Shown one piece after another: positions 1 to 10,059 of a stretch of 64,000 nt of DNA. Location: positions 124,001 to 188,000 of the forward strand of contig CALSFV010000030.1 of the NCBI GenBank assembly GCA_943737045.1, written 5' to 3'. A model generated the notes under the pieces. It had not been told where the DNA came from. It saw nothing but the letters and a program-made list of their open reading frames with translations, and searched no databases. Position 1 is the stretch's first letter; each line of letters opens with the position of its first letter. The translations under genes were made by a program, and so were the position numbers. This DNA is from Parapristionchus giblindavisi. Taxonomy: Eukaryota; Nematoda; Chromadorea; Rhabditida; Diplogasteridae.

Positions 1-221
1 TTTTCAATTGGAAGGAATTTCCAAGTACCAGTGAACTACACTCATGGAGCCTGTAATTATCATACATAAAACAAAAAAATCTATTTTTCATCGATACCAA
101 GAAAAAAATCAGTTGTTGAATTCTCTCAGATAGTGTTTTCTATCCACTTGATTTGGCCAAAATTCCAAATTATCGATTTTTTGTGATCTACCCTGAAAAT
201 GATCATAACTCGGTTCATTTT
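1..221. repeat. Flank of first palindrome with partial module copy
   Basis: No gene is seen. Bases 138-218 repeat, in the same orientation and almost exactly, the sequence at 615-697 (a module containing GGCCAAAATTCCAAATTATC). The palindrome arm starts only at about 222, so this is an extra direct copy lying just outside it. Confidence 0.7.
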
Positions 222-1820
222 GATCTTCAACTCACAGATTCGAAATGAATGTGCGATTCTACTCGGGCTCAACGACCGAACAAGAACATCGATGCTATTT
301 TCCCGAACGGAGAAATGCACTTCGACGTAGATTTTTTTCGTTATTTTTTTTGAATAAAGATTGTTTACAATGTAAATATAATGTGACTTCTAAAACGATT
401 TCTAAAACGTCGAGAAGACAGTACTGTACAACTTTTTGATTAAAATTGTGAGAACTTGAGATAAACAAGTAAGTTATTGAAACTTTTAAAAGTATTATCA
501 CGGGTCTCCTGTAAAAGTGTAGCAAAAATGGCCAGGCCTGCCACTAGGAATTTTTATTGCCTTCGATTTCGATGAAAGTCGGTCAGTGTATGTGGTTGAG
601 GGTCATGAGAAGGCCTATCCACTTGATTTGGCCAAAATTCCAAATTATCGATTTTTTGTGATCTACCCTGAAAATGATCATAACTCGGTTCATTTTCATC
701 GTAGAGCGAGCTGAAAGGTGTCATTCGAACCGTATGATAATGCTCTAAAAAAAAGTTGTGAATGACCCGTTCGCTGCAAAGTCGTTTTCAGGGCGAAAAA
801 CGCGAAAACCACATTTTTTGAACAAAAAAGTGACCCGTTCTCGAAAATTTTCTCTTGAGTACACGGGTATTATTGCAGAGAAAGAGTTGTCAGATCGCGT
901 ACAAAATCGGTATATTGTTCATTTGCCGTATCTCTGTCCCCTCAATACCGTTTAATAGAGTACTCGGGACTTAGCCATTTTTTTCGCCTCAACAGTTTTT
1001 CGACCGTATCTGCCCTCAAAATGGTCCAATCGACTATATGAAAAGAGGAAAATGATGCTCTCGGAAAGGTGAATAAAAAGTACTTTCATGATCGAATAGC
1101 TATGACAACCCATTTTCGAGTTATTCGAGGAAAATCACTACACTTTCTCTATTTTCATAGATTCCAATGAATGAACGGAAAGGAAAGTATTCTTTGTACT
1201 GCTAAAAACCACCCAATCGACTTTATTTTTCATTACACATGAGAAAGTGCTATAAACGCAAGCAATCAATATGCAATTAACAAAATCACTGATCGAAAAC
1301 GAGGGATGTAGACAAGTCAGGAGCCTCATCCGTGAACAGATTGTTCATCTCGGTTTTCATCCAGTTGTAGATTGCATCGGAGGAGATAGTCAGATCATCC
1401 TCATGTACTTTCACTTCATCCTCAATTCCTCCTCCCTCCTCATCGTAGTCCTTCTCCCAGTTGTTGATGAAATCTATATCCAGTGCCACATCTCTCTTGG
1501 CTCTTGTGGTGCTCAGCTTCTTCTCTGTCTCCTTCTCCTTCTTCGCTAGCAGAGTCCGAATGCAGTTCTTGATCTGATCGTGTGACATTCGGTTAGCGGG
1601 CATGATATCCGTTCTGGCCTTCATTCTCTTCTCGACTTCTTCTGCTCTCAACTTGTTCCTGGCTGCATAGAATTCCTCGAATTGATCGACCACCATCTGC
1701 TTGGCAACTGAGTCGTATGGGGCACTCTTCTTCCGAATTCGAAGTGCCCATCCTATGGGTCTCGGATGCTTCGGTGCCTTCTCGTATTCCTTGAATGATT
1801 CCGACAGTGGACCGATTCCG
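222..1820 (+). repeat. Left arm of a 4.2-kb palindrome
   Basis: This stretch is the reverse complement of 2812-4396. For most of the arm paired positions sum to 4618; near the centre the sum moves to about 4631 because of a short indel around 1600-1640 / 3000-3015. The arm holds about 1.06 kb of non-coding sequence plus the last part of a zinc-finger gene. Identity is high: several unrelated reading frames translate identically in both arms. A single strand could fold into a hairpin with a 1-kb loop. Confidence 0.93.
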
Positions 1821-2135
1821 ACTCCTTGCTGAACCTCCTCGAGCATTCTCTTGTACAGTCCAAGGGCGAAATCCATCATTGATACTCTCTCCGGTCTGAT
1901 CTTGTGCTCTCCTCTGTCCCAGTGACGTTCAAGATTCCAATGACGGAGGAAAGTGGCAGAGCATTTGCTGCACACGAACAACGGGTTCCTGTCGGATGCA
2001 GAGGAGGGTGTACGAGCTATTCCAGTGACGACTTCATCATCCACATTATCGGGTTCTGGAGTGTTGACTTTATTCGTAGGGAAGAACTAGTAGTGGGGTT
2101 CTTTTCCATCGGCGATCTTCTTCTCGTCATCCTCC
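1286..2135 (-). pseudogene. C2H2 zinc-finger protein, C-terminal part, interrupted
   Basis: The minus-strand frame encodes an acidic, lysine-rich protein with one C2H2 finger (FVCSKC then F, L, H and H; spacing C-x2-C-x12-H-x5-H). It is followed by a segment beginning RPIGWALRIRKKS and later NRMSHDQIKNCIRTLL. From memory this GWAL...QIK layout resembles C-terminal modules of transposon-like zinc-finger proteins in other invertebrates, which is inference. The frame has no ATG. Upstream it meets an in-frame TAG after GKEPHY, continues as TLKEDDEKKIADG, and is then cut by the MITE at 2140-2479. The stop codon is at 1286-1288. Palindrome 1 copies this C-terminal half onto the plus strand at 2812-3332. 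It is probably a dead gene, perhaps once the coding part of the palindromic element. Confidence 0.7.
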
Positions 2136-2139
2136 TTCA

Positions 2140-2479
2140 AGGTGGTGTCCGGGCAATATTTTCGTGAACAAACTGTGAAGACAGAAAGATAGCAAAAGTT
2201 ATTCTGCATACCTTACATAAATTAGTTTATGCTAATTTAGCTTATGGATCGCTAGAATCGTGATTGAATCATGCTTGATATACAGGCAAAGGCGCGAAAT
2301 TTTGAAAATAAGAAAGTTCCCCAATTGGTTTCGAACCCGCGACGTTGCGCTTACTAGAGAGCGCCTTTACCACTACACCAAGGGATGCACGAATGGAAAT
2401 TCTAATTTCTTGCATATCATTTAGCCCTTGAATAGCCGATATGTTATATATTTATATAGACATTCGAGGGCCACCATCT
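2140..2479 (-). mobile_element. 340-bp MITE with tRNA-like Pol III boxes, 4-bp TSD
   Basis: The element runs from AGGTGGTGTCC to CCACCATCT with imperfect terminal inverted repeats. It is flanked by TTCA on both sides (2136-2139 and 2480-2483). Read on the minus strand it contains TGTAGTGGTAAAGGCGCT (A-box like) and GCGGGTTCGAAACC (B-box like) spaced as in a tRNA, but no complete cloverleaf. A second copy lies at 49771-50110 and a partial one at 58007-58075. It splits the zinc-finger reading frame. Confidence 0.82.
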
Positions 2480-2483
2480 TTCA

Positions 2484-2812
2484 GTCCATTTCTCCACAGC
2501 TTGCCTCCATGACTGTGCCATTGGATGGAACTGTCGATTCCCTTCAGTCCCTTCACTTTCATCCCTTTTCCTATTTCACGGAATCTCCACGCGGAGATGG
2601 TATCACCATTGAATTCAAAATGGCCCAGTCCAGAGATTCCTTTCAGCTTCGTCTTCGGTTGAGGAGTGAATCCGACAGTCGCAAGGTGGACGGACATTCC
2701 TCGTAGTCCCTTTCCAGAAGTTAATGCTTGAAACATCCTCTCGTGGGTGTCTATATCCTTTCCCTTGGCCATGAATGCCCTCATGATGGTCTTCGAGTAG
2801 GATGACGACTTC
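2484..2812 (-). pseudogene. Upstream part of the interrupted zinc-finger gene
   Basis: This long minus-strand frame has coding-like composition (segments KGLRGMSVHLATVGFTPQP, GHFEFNGDTISAWRFREIG, KGIDSSIQWHSHGGKLW). It reads straight into the MITE end at 2479 and resumes on the other side toward the zinc finger. I do not recognise the domain. Its upstream end is cut at about 2812 by the start of the right palindrome arm, so the gene lost whatever lay further 5'. Confidence 0.5.
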
Positions 2813-3332
2813 GGAATCGGTCCACTGTCGGAATCATTCAAGGAATACGAGAAGGCACCGAAGCATCCGAGACCCATAGGATGGGCACTTCGAATTCGGA
2901 AGAAGAGTGCCCCATACAACTCTGTTGCCAAGCAGATGGTGGTCGATCAATTCGAGGAATTCTACGCAGTCAGGAACAAGCTGAGAGCAGAAGAAGTCGA
3001 GAAGAGTCGAGAAGATGCCAGCTAACCGAATGTCACACGATCAGATCAAGAACTGCATTCGGACTCTGCTAGCGAAGAAGAAGGAGGAGACAGAGAAGAA
3101 GCTGAGCACCACAAGAGCCAAGAGAGATGTGGCACTGGATATAGATTTCATCAACAACTGGGAGAAGGACTACGATGAGGAGGGAGGAGGAATTGAGGAT
3201 GAAGTGAAAGTACATGAGGATGATCTGACTATCTCCTCCGATGCAATCTACAACTGGATGAAAACCGAGATGAACAATCTGTTCACGGATGAGGCTCCTG
3301 ACTTGTCTACATCCCTCGTTTTCGATCAGTGA
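2812..3332 (+). pseudogene. Mirror copy of zinc-finger gene C-terminus
   Basis: The plus-strand frame repeats the C-terminal segment of the minus-strand gene (NRMSHDQIKNCIRTLLAKK to DLSTSLVFDQ, stop at 3330-3332). One lysine codon differs, and there is a small duplication of TCGAGAAGA near 2998-3013 that shifts the frame. It has no zinc finger and no start. An AATAAA-type signal follows at about 3390. Confidence 0.7.
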
Positions 3333-4396
3333 TTTTGTTAATTGCATATTGATTGCTTGCGTTTATAGCACTTTCTCATGTGTAATGAAAAATAAAGTCG
3401 ATTGGGTGGTTTTTAGCAGTACAAAGAATACTTTCCTTTCCGTTCATTCATTGGAATCTATGAAAATAGAGAAAGTGTAGTGATTTTCCTCGAATAACTC
3501 GAAAATGGGTTGTCATAGCTATTCGATCATGAAAGTACTTTTTATTCACCTTTCCGAGAGCATCATTTTCCTCTTTTCATATAGTCGATTGGACCATTTT
3601 GAGGGCAGATACGGTCGAAAAACTGTTGAGGCGAAAAAAATGGCTAAGTCCCGAGTACTCTATTAAACGGTATTGAGGGGACAGAGATACGGCAAATGAA
3701 CAATATACCGATTTTGTACGCGATCTGACAACTCTTTCTCTGCAATAATACCCGTGTACTCAAGAGAAAATTTTCGAGAACGGGTCACTTTTTTGTTCAA
3801 AAAATGTGGTTTTCGCGTTTTTCGCCCTGAAAACGACTTTGCAGCGAACGGGTCATTCACAACTTTTTTTTAGAGCATTATCATACGGTTCGAATGACAC
3901 CTTTCAGCTCGCTCTACGATGAAAATGAACCGAGTTATGATCATTTTCAGGGTAGATCACAAAAAATCGATAATTTGGAATTTTGGCCAAATCAAGTGGA
4001 TAGGCCTTCTCATGACCCTCAACCACATACACTGACCGACTTTCATCGAAATCGAAGGCAATAAAAATTCCTAGTGGCAGGCCTGGCCATTTTTGCTACA
4101 CTTTTACAGGAGACCCGTGATAATACTTTTAAAAGTTTCAATAACTTACTTGTTTATCTCAAGTTCTCACAATTTTAATCAAAAAGTTGTACAGTACTGT
4201 CTTCTCGACGTTTTAGAAATCGTTTTAGAAGTCACATTATATTTACATTGTAAACAATCTTTATTCAAAAAAAATAACGAAAAAAATCTACGTCGAAGTG
4301 CATTTCTCCGTTCGGGAAAATAGCATCGATGTTCTTGTTCGGTCGTTGAGCCCGAGTAGAATCGCACATTCATTTCGAATCTGTGAGTTGAAGATG
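2812..4396 (-). repeat. Right arm of the 4.2-kb palindrome
   Basis: Inverted copy of 222-1820. The outer end is at GTGAGTTGAAGAT (about 4396); beyond it the flanks differ. No clear target-site duplication was found. Confidence 0.93.
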
Positions 4397-4888
4397 AAGG
4401 CGATGGTAGGATGCAACTAAAACATTACAAATATATTATTTAGCTAAACAGCTATGCCCTTTTCTAGTCTTATTTGTCTTGTCTCTAGGCAAATTCGTAA
4501 TCTTGTCTCACTGATGCTACGTGTGAATCTGTCAAGAAGGTGACTTTATCTTCCGCATTGGATCTTGGATATCATTCCCACTCGCTAACTGATCGATCAT
4601 TCAAACGCTTTATGAAACTTCCTGCTGCTTTTTTGAAGTCAGTGGGAATGAAATTTGATACTTGCGCAGTTTTTTTCATGTAAGCAAGAATTTAACCTCT
4701 TAAAGGCGCACTATCAGCTATTTTTACTCTACACATTGGCAATAATCTCTCGAAGACAAAGAATGCGAGAGCGCGGGGCAAGAGCGGCTAGTTTTAAATT
4801 AGATTGGGTTATCGCTCAAAATCGAGAAAAAAATCAAAATCGAGGTGCAAGGATGTGATTACTCCGCTATGCAAATTTTGCAACTCAC
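4397..4888. other. Receptor last intron with MITE-like insert
   Basis: From 4690 to 4810 the sequence resembles a recurring short element (CTTAAAGGCGCAC, then a GAGAGCGCGGGGC-type core) also seen at 19945-20040, 42030-42146, 43013-43125 and 47358-47460. The minus strand at 4650-4560 encodes SNFIPTDFKKAAGSFIKRL, similar in position and character to a receptor C-terminal tail (N-x-x-x-x-x-DF-K), but its phase does not match the last confirmed exon. It is either a decayed last exon or one whose splice sites I misread. Confidence 0.45.
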
Positions 4889-6705
4889 AGCACTCCGAAC
4901 GTAGAATAATGAAGTAATCACTGCGAATAACCATTTGGACGATCCAGTATACGGTAGCCAGATCCATGTAGTGAATGTGAGAATGTATACACCACAGAGG
5001 AGGCCCACCTAACAGTGTAGCAAACATTTACTTCGAAGTCATGTCAACGGAAACAAGATGTAAAGTGTCTGTCTGTTGTGATAAATTTAAAACGACGCTA
5101 AATATGAAATATTTATCGGTTTAGCGATTTATCTTACCTGGATAACTACTCGCATCTCGCGTCTACCCTTCGAGCCATACATCTGTAAATGTACAAGCTA
5201 GTAATGTAAGATTTAATATAAACTAAATATACTACACTGAATAGGTTACTTCATTTGAGAAATCATAAAAATTCGTTTCAAAGATGCATACCCTTTTCGC
5301 TGTGAGGGTTTTCCATAACACGAACGAATAGCAGAATACAATAATGACTGTGACCGATATATTTATGACAAGATCCATCGTGACATACCTACAAACATGT
5401 CTCGGTGATGTTTCATTTGAAATCGAGAAATACGAAAGAATTCTCTAATTTAGTGATCTTTTGAAAGTCAAAACGTTTAGAAATACATGAATATACACCA
5501 AATTAAAGAGTTTCACTCTCCGTGAACTGAGAGAAAATAGATTGAATTGAGAGGAGAAAGGATATATTTTTATATCTGTAGCATGTTTCTGACCAGGATT
5601 CATCCGGGTAATAGGACGAAATCCACATATCGGGGAAGAATATGATACGGCAACATTCGTGGAGGTTAGGAAGACCCAGGATGACTGCGAATAGAACGGA
5701 CAGTAAAATTATTGCTAATGTAGAGCGTTTGGAGAAGATTCTCTGCAAATTATGAAATAATGATGATAATAATCGATCAAGCTGCAATAAAACAAAACAA
5801 AGATGTCGTACCTCATAGTAATAAGGGAAGATGAGACAGAAGAAGCTTAAAAAAGACTGGTTTATTTCTTTATCTCATCCGACTATGATTTTATTAAAGA
5901 TTATGTTTTGAGATATTAATAAAACGGTTAAAAAAATAGTTAAAAAAACGAGCCGATTAATGGAAGTGATAGCAAGAGTTAGTACAGAAGTCCACCACGT
6001 ACATTGAGCAAAAAAGAATGGTATATAATTTAAAGGTGAACTGGAATTTTGTGTGATTATTCAAAAACATTCGATGATCAACTCACAAAATATCATAAAT
6101 AAATCGCTGATGAAATATTATGGCAGCTTGTTGATGGAACGTGTAGAAGAAAGCTAGAATCAAGTCACATATGCATAGTTCGACAAGGAAATAATACCTG
6201 AAATGAGGAACAAAATGGAATTTGACAGGCTGTTGCAATTCTTTCTTTAAAAAAGGTACATGATAAACTTTAGGATGTGCCTTGAAAGAAAAAGAAGTTA
6301 AAAAAATCGTACGATGAAGTAGTTCTCATTGTCCTATTCTTGAATACAGCTACCAGCAGAATAATATTCGAGATGAATCCGTAAATAATTACGGCAAAGC
6401 ACAATCCAACCACTAATCTATCGTCTGATCTCTGATTGTTTGTGCTATAAGGAGAGTGGTTAAAATGGTTAAAAATAATGTTTTTAATAAATTTTAAAGC
6501 TTTTTACAAAAATCATTATTGATTACCCTCAAATTGTTTCGATGGTCAAAATATTTTGTGAAGAAATACGGCATTTGGAAAATTCCATTCTTTAACAAAA
6601 AGAATATGACGAAGGATTTGTTTAGCAAAATTGAGAAAATATTACTTACAAAAACGCTATAAGACTAAGTTGATCGTCGGTATAGAGAAATTCCACATCG
6701 GTCAT
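4889..6705 (-). CDS. Srx-like seven-transmembrane chemoreceptor
   Basis: Nine exons join in frame: 6705-6650, 6444-6313, 6197-6087, 6040-5954, 5845-5812, 5742-5594, 5388-5292, 5182-5138 and 5008-4889 (277 codons). TM1 is GFISNIILLVAVF, TM2 ELCICDLILAFFYTF, and TM3 QCTWWTSVLTLAITSINR, followed by FFCLIFPYYYE. TM4 runs into extracellular loop 2 (GLPNLHECCRIIFFPDMW ... ESW), and TM5-7 follow. The INR-F-x-x-x-x-x-P pattern and Cys-rich loop 2 fit nematode Srx-type receptors in sensory neurons; the family call is from memory. Exons 2-6 match the lengths of the paralogue at 40791-43030 exactly. The start is the ATG at 6705 in a 56-nt first exon. Two oddities: the donor after exon 4 reads CG|GC rather than GT, and the last exon does not join cleanly, so the gene may be decaying. 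Confidence 0.78.
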
Positions 6706-7672
6706 AGCACAATTTACACGTGAGAGTCAGCGAAGAATCTGATATAAGATAAGAGACCAATGGGAGGTACTAAATATACTTGCATTTGAATGAAACATAA
6801 CGAGTTCATTTGTGATATATCGTTACATATACTCGAAAAGAAACACACAAAACAAGTACACCTAGCTTGATCTTTTAAGATTTCGTGGTGATTTAAGCTG
6901 ATGAAGATAATGAAATGAGACAATCCCGGAAGCTGTTTCAACAATTACAGTTTTGACATGGATGAGTTTGTGCGTGGAAATTGGAAAATAATTTTTAAAA
7001 TTGAATTTTATGAATGATTAACCAGTACTATAATAATAGGAAAAGTGGTTAATATCCACTGGTTAACAAGTTTGGTCATTAGAGATATGCAATATCGGAC
7101 ATGGTGGTATTCATGCTATTTGAGACATAAAATGATTAGATGGCGAAGGAATAAAATAGGCTTGAGTGTTATTGGGTCGTAACTAGATTGATCTCGTTAC
7201 TTCGTTCCAATATGATCACGAACCTACTCAAGTGTCTACCCTTCTTCCTTATCACTATATCTACATAACCACATTTATTCGTACTTCCTCTTTGAATAAG
7301 GAAATGAACTCTACTATGTATGAGGTTAAAGTACATATACTAATACACAATCAGAAAGGCAGCAATGGCTCCAAGGAAAACCATGACATAATCAATGGTA
7401 TGCAATAGGGAAGGCAATGCGTGAGCATAACTCATAAGGAAAGTGGAAATTATTCCTGCGTTTCTGAAATTTATTGCACTTGTCGTCATTTTTCCCATCA
7501 TCATATTATTTCCATAGACCTTCTCCCAACCGATTTATAACTCGTTGCCGAAACGGGCGTTGCCGAAAAGGGCGCCCCCCCCCCCGACACGAAGACCAAG
7601 TCGGACAATCTCTGTTGCACCACATTTATACTGATTAACTCAACTTTTATATCACACTCTTCTATCACACCA
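6706..7672. other. Intergenic, possible membrane-protein remnant
   Basis: About 7467-7340 (-) encodes STFLMSYAHALPSLLHTID then VMVFLGAIAAFLIVY and a stop: two hydrophobic stretches that could be the end of another receptor, not recognised. Bases 7515-7590 are a solitary end of the GGGGGGCG element described at 60488-61696 (CAACCGATTTATAACTCGTT, then a run of about 12 C). The rest is AT-rich with no gene seen. Confidence 0.4.
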
Positions 7673-7708
7673 TGAAGGCGAAGTGTGACCCATTGAAACA
7701 GCGGCTGT

Positions 7709-7955
7709 GTAATACGGTTCGAACCATACCTGTCAGCTCGCTGTGCGATGAAAATGAACCGAGTTACGATCATTTTCATGGTAGATCACAAAAAAATCTA
7801 TAATCTGCGATTTTGGCCCAATCAAGTAGCTAGACCTTCACATGATCCCCAACCACATCTACCAAAGGACTTTCATCGAAATCGGAGATAAAAAATTTTC
7901 CTAGTGGCAGAAAGGGCCGATTTTGCTACACTTTGACAGGAGACCCTTGATGTGG
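7709..7955 (+). repeat. Module shared with the first palindrome
   Basis: This stretch (GAAAATGAACCGAG ... GGTAGATCACAAAAAA ... TTTCATCGAAATCG ... CCTAGTGGCAG ... ACAGGAGACCC) is a diverged copy of the sequence at 505-735 and 3890-4110. It recurs inverted at 34680-34920. It marks the outer edge of both arms of the giant duplication but lies inside the arms of the first palindrome, with the opposite polarity toward the centre. Confidence 0.75.
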
Positions 7956-9029
7956 ATGATGAAGTTTGATTTTGGAACGTGAAAGACAAGAAAAAGACTC
8001 GTTGTCTATTTCTCACCTGTTTCAGTTAGATCTTAATGTAACTTGTTCACTTTCAAAAGTAAATATCCTTAAGTAACTATATTCTCTTGGGAGAATCATG
8101 CATTTGACTGAATCTCATTGGTTCCCTTGCACGGCATCTGTCCATCCCTTATGACCTTAAGAACCTTGTCGATTAAGGTCGGTTTAGGGTTAAGTTAAGG
8201 TCGCTAGATTCCACGGCGTACTAAGTATGCACACCAAATTGAGAGAGTAGTCAGAGACACTACGAGAGAGTATGCAAAAGTGAGAGAGCAAAAGTGAGAG
8301 AGAGAATGGAATGGGAACTCTCTCTCTCTATACAGGCGAAAGAAAAGAATAAGAAGAAGAGGAGGATAGAGAAGGGGGGGGGGCGAGTAAGAGGGACTTA
8401 CTTGTCCTACAATAATTCAAAATTAAAAATTATCTAAACTTAACCAAATTTCAGATTCAGGCTGTGGTCATGCATTGTTCGATACCCATCAAGTTTCATG
8501 CGATTTACACAGTCGGAAGTGCCCTTACCACACTTTCCGCCTGAATGACGCCAGTTGGTGCCCGAGTGCCGCTAAACTCCGGAAACACCATCAATAGTAT
8601 CGCCGCGACGACTATCGATCGCTGGATTGGTCGCCATTATTCTGGGCGCCTACAATATCGATTGATGACTGCGAATGCTAGCCCAAGACAGTCACACAAC
8701 GGGAATTCGTGAAATAATCCTTGATGTTTAATCGTTGTAGTTTCCTCATGAGTAGGATGACTTGAACAACTACTAACGATATTCGTTTTTTATATGTTTT
8801 GTATTGCTAATGTTTAAATTCTTTCAGAAAAAAAGTTCATCTAATGAGTATGTTCATTGTCTATCCAGGGATGATCCCTTTGTCAATATCCTTTTGGTCA
8901 AAAGGATATTGAAAGGGATATTTAACCGTCTATCGAACTCATTCATATATCGCGATATCCCATTGGTTCGGTCAATGGCCTATCGAGAAAGCAGACTCAC
9001 TCCTGTCATTCTCATTCGTCTATGGGATA
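7956..9029. other. Non-coding arm sequence with GA-rich tract and hairpin
   Basis: No gene seen. It holds AGAGAGAG-rich DNA (8240-8345), a G10 run (8374-8383) and a compact hairpin, ATATCCTTTTGGTCAAAAGG (about 8888-8911). The mirror copy is at 33589-34670. Confidence 0.6.
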
Positions 9030-9150
9030 TATGAGGCCGTTTGCGTAGGACTCGACTAAGTGCCGGCACAGCCCAAAAATCAAAGGTTTTTTACTGTGCC
9101 AGATTTCACATATTTTAGTCGAGTCTTACGCAAGCGGCCTCATATCTGAT
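9030..9150 (+). mobile_element. 120-bp MITE with about 31-bp terminal inverted repeats
   Basis: It starts ATATGAGGCCGTTTGCGTAG and ends with the inverse (ACGCAAGCGGCCTCATAT). The mirror copy at about 32930-33597 is split by a later hAT-like insertion. Confidence 0.75.
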
Positions 9151-9229
9151 CATATAAGATACCGTCAAAACGAGAGAAAACGACGCAGCCAATTGTAGGA
9201 AATTGTGCGGGAAAATACTGAAAATCTTT

Positions 9230-9560
9230 CCATATCAAGGATTAAAATATGTGAATCAAAGATCAAATGAACCAGATCAAAGAAAAATGTTTATAGATTA
9301 GTGATCAAAGATTTACAAAAGATCAAAGATCAAGTTCCCCAGATAAATGATCACTCTTTGTAGATTCAGATTCATAAACCTGATCTTTCTAGATCTAATC
9401 CATAACGTTCAAGAAGATCAGAGATCAAGGATCAAATTATATAGATCAAAGATCAAATGAACCAGATCAAAGAAAAATGTTTATAGATTAGTGATCAAAG
9501 ATTTACAAAAGATCAAAGATCAAGTTCCCCAGATAAATTATCACTCTTTGTAGATTCAGC
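9230..9560. repeat. Cluster of AAAGATC repeats, two tandem copies
   Basis: A block of about 120-150 bp rich in GATCAAAGATCAA words occurs twice (about 9239-9370 and 9440-9556). Mirror copies are at 32300-32460 and 32700-32840, where about 225 bp of extra sequence separates the two. Confidence 0.75.
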
Positions 9561-9719
9561 CAAAGTACCGTTAAAAGATAATAATATATAATAATTTATT
9601 CATCTTTAACGATAAACAGAGAGGTGAAAGAGAAAATAAAATAATGACGAAGCAAGTGAGATCAAACGATGATTCAAATGGGGACGACAGTAGATGATAA
9701 TGGTACAGGAGTTGAATAA

Positions 9720-10050
9720 ATCTGTAAAATGGAAAGATAGATCAGTCTGAGATCGAAAATTCGATCCTATTTTCGGGTAGTGATAGTAAAGGAGCCGCTC
9801 TAGCGAAGAAACTGTTGTGCCTATATTGGAACCGTGACCCAGGATTACTGAAATTTATTCCATTTCTGGTTATATAGGTATTGAAATAATGGGATTTCTT
9901 GTTTGAAATTTTGAACTTGCCTCTGAGAAGTTTGAGGGAAGTTCCAACGTCTATATTTAGTCAACGTTTTTCTAGCGAATCAAGTTTAAGTTTTGTATTA
10001 CGCTCAGCTGCTCTAGGCATATTCTCCCAAATTCATCACGATATCATCTG
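9720..10050 (-). mobile_element. Non-LTR retrotransposon fragment (reverse transcriptase C-terminus)
   Basis: On the minus strand this reads like the end of a CR1/L2-type reverse transcriptase: L-E-x-x-RRLNID, then K-x-x-x-GK, then the RF-FARTA-LLPLPENR region. It is the mirror of 31650-32118, where the frame is better preserved and starts further upstream (VKDLDFAIQKTLTFSDH, typical of the RT to C-terminal linker). A third copy is at 49531-50270. Only the 3' end is present, as expected for 5'-truncated LINE insertions. Confidence 0.7.
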
Positions 10051-10059
10051 TAGCATCGT

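Noticed and set aside
2316..2390. Functional tRNA gene (minus strand)
   Set aside because: The A- and B-box spacing is tRNA-like, but acceptor-stem pairing and a full cloverleaf are lacking; it lies inside a MITE with other copies.
9230..9560. CRISPR-like array of AAAGATC repeats
   Set aside because: The units are 8-bp words without uniform spacers in a eukaryotic, intron-rich sequence.
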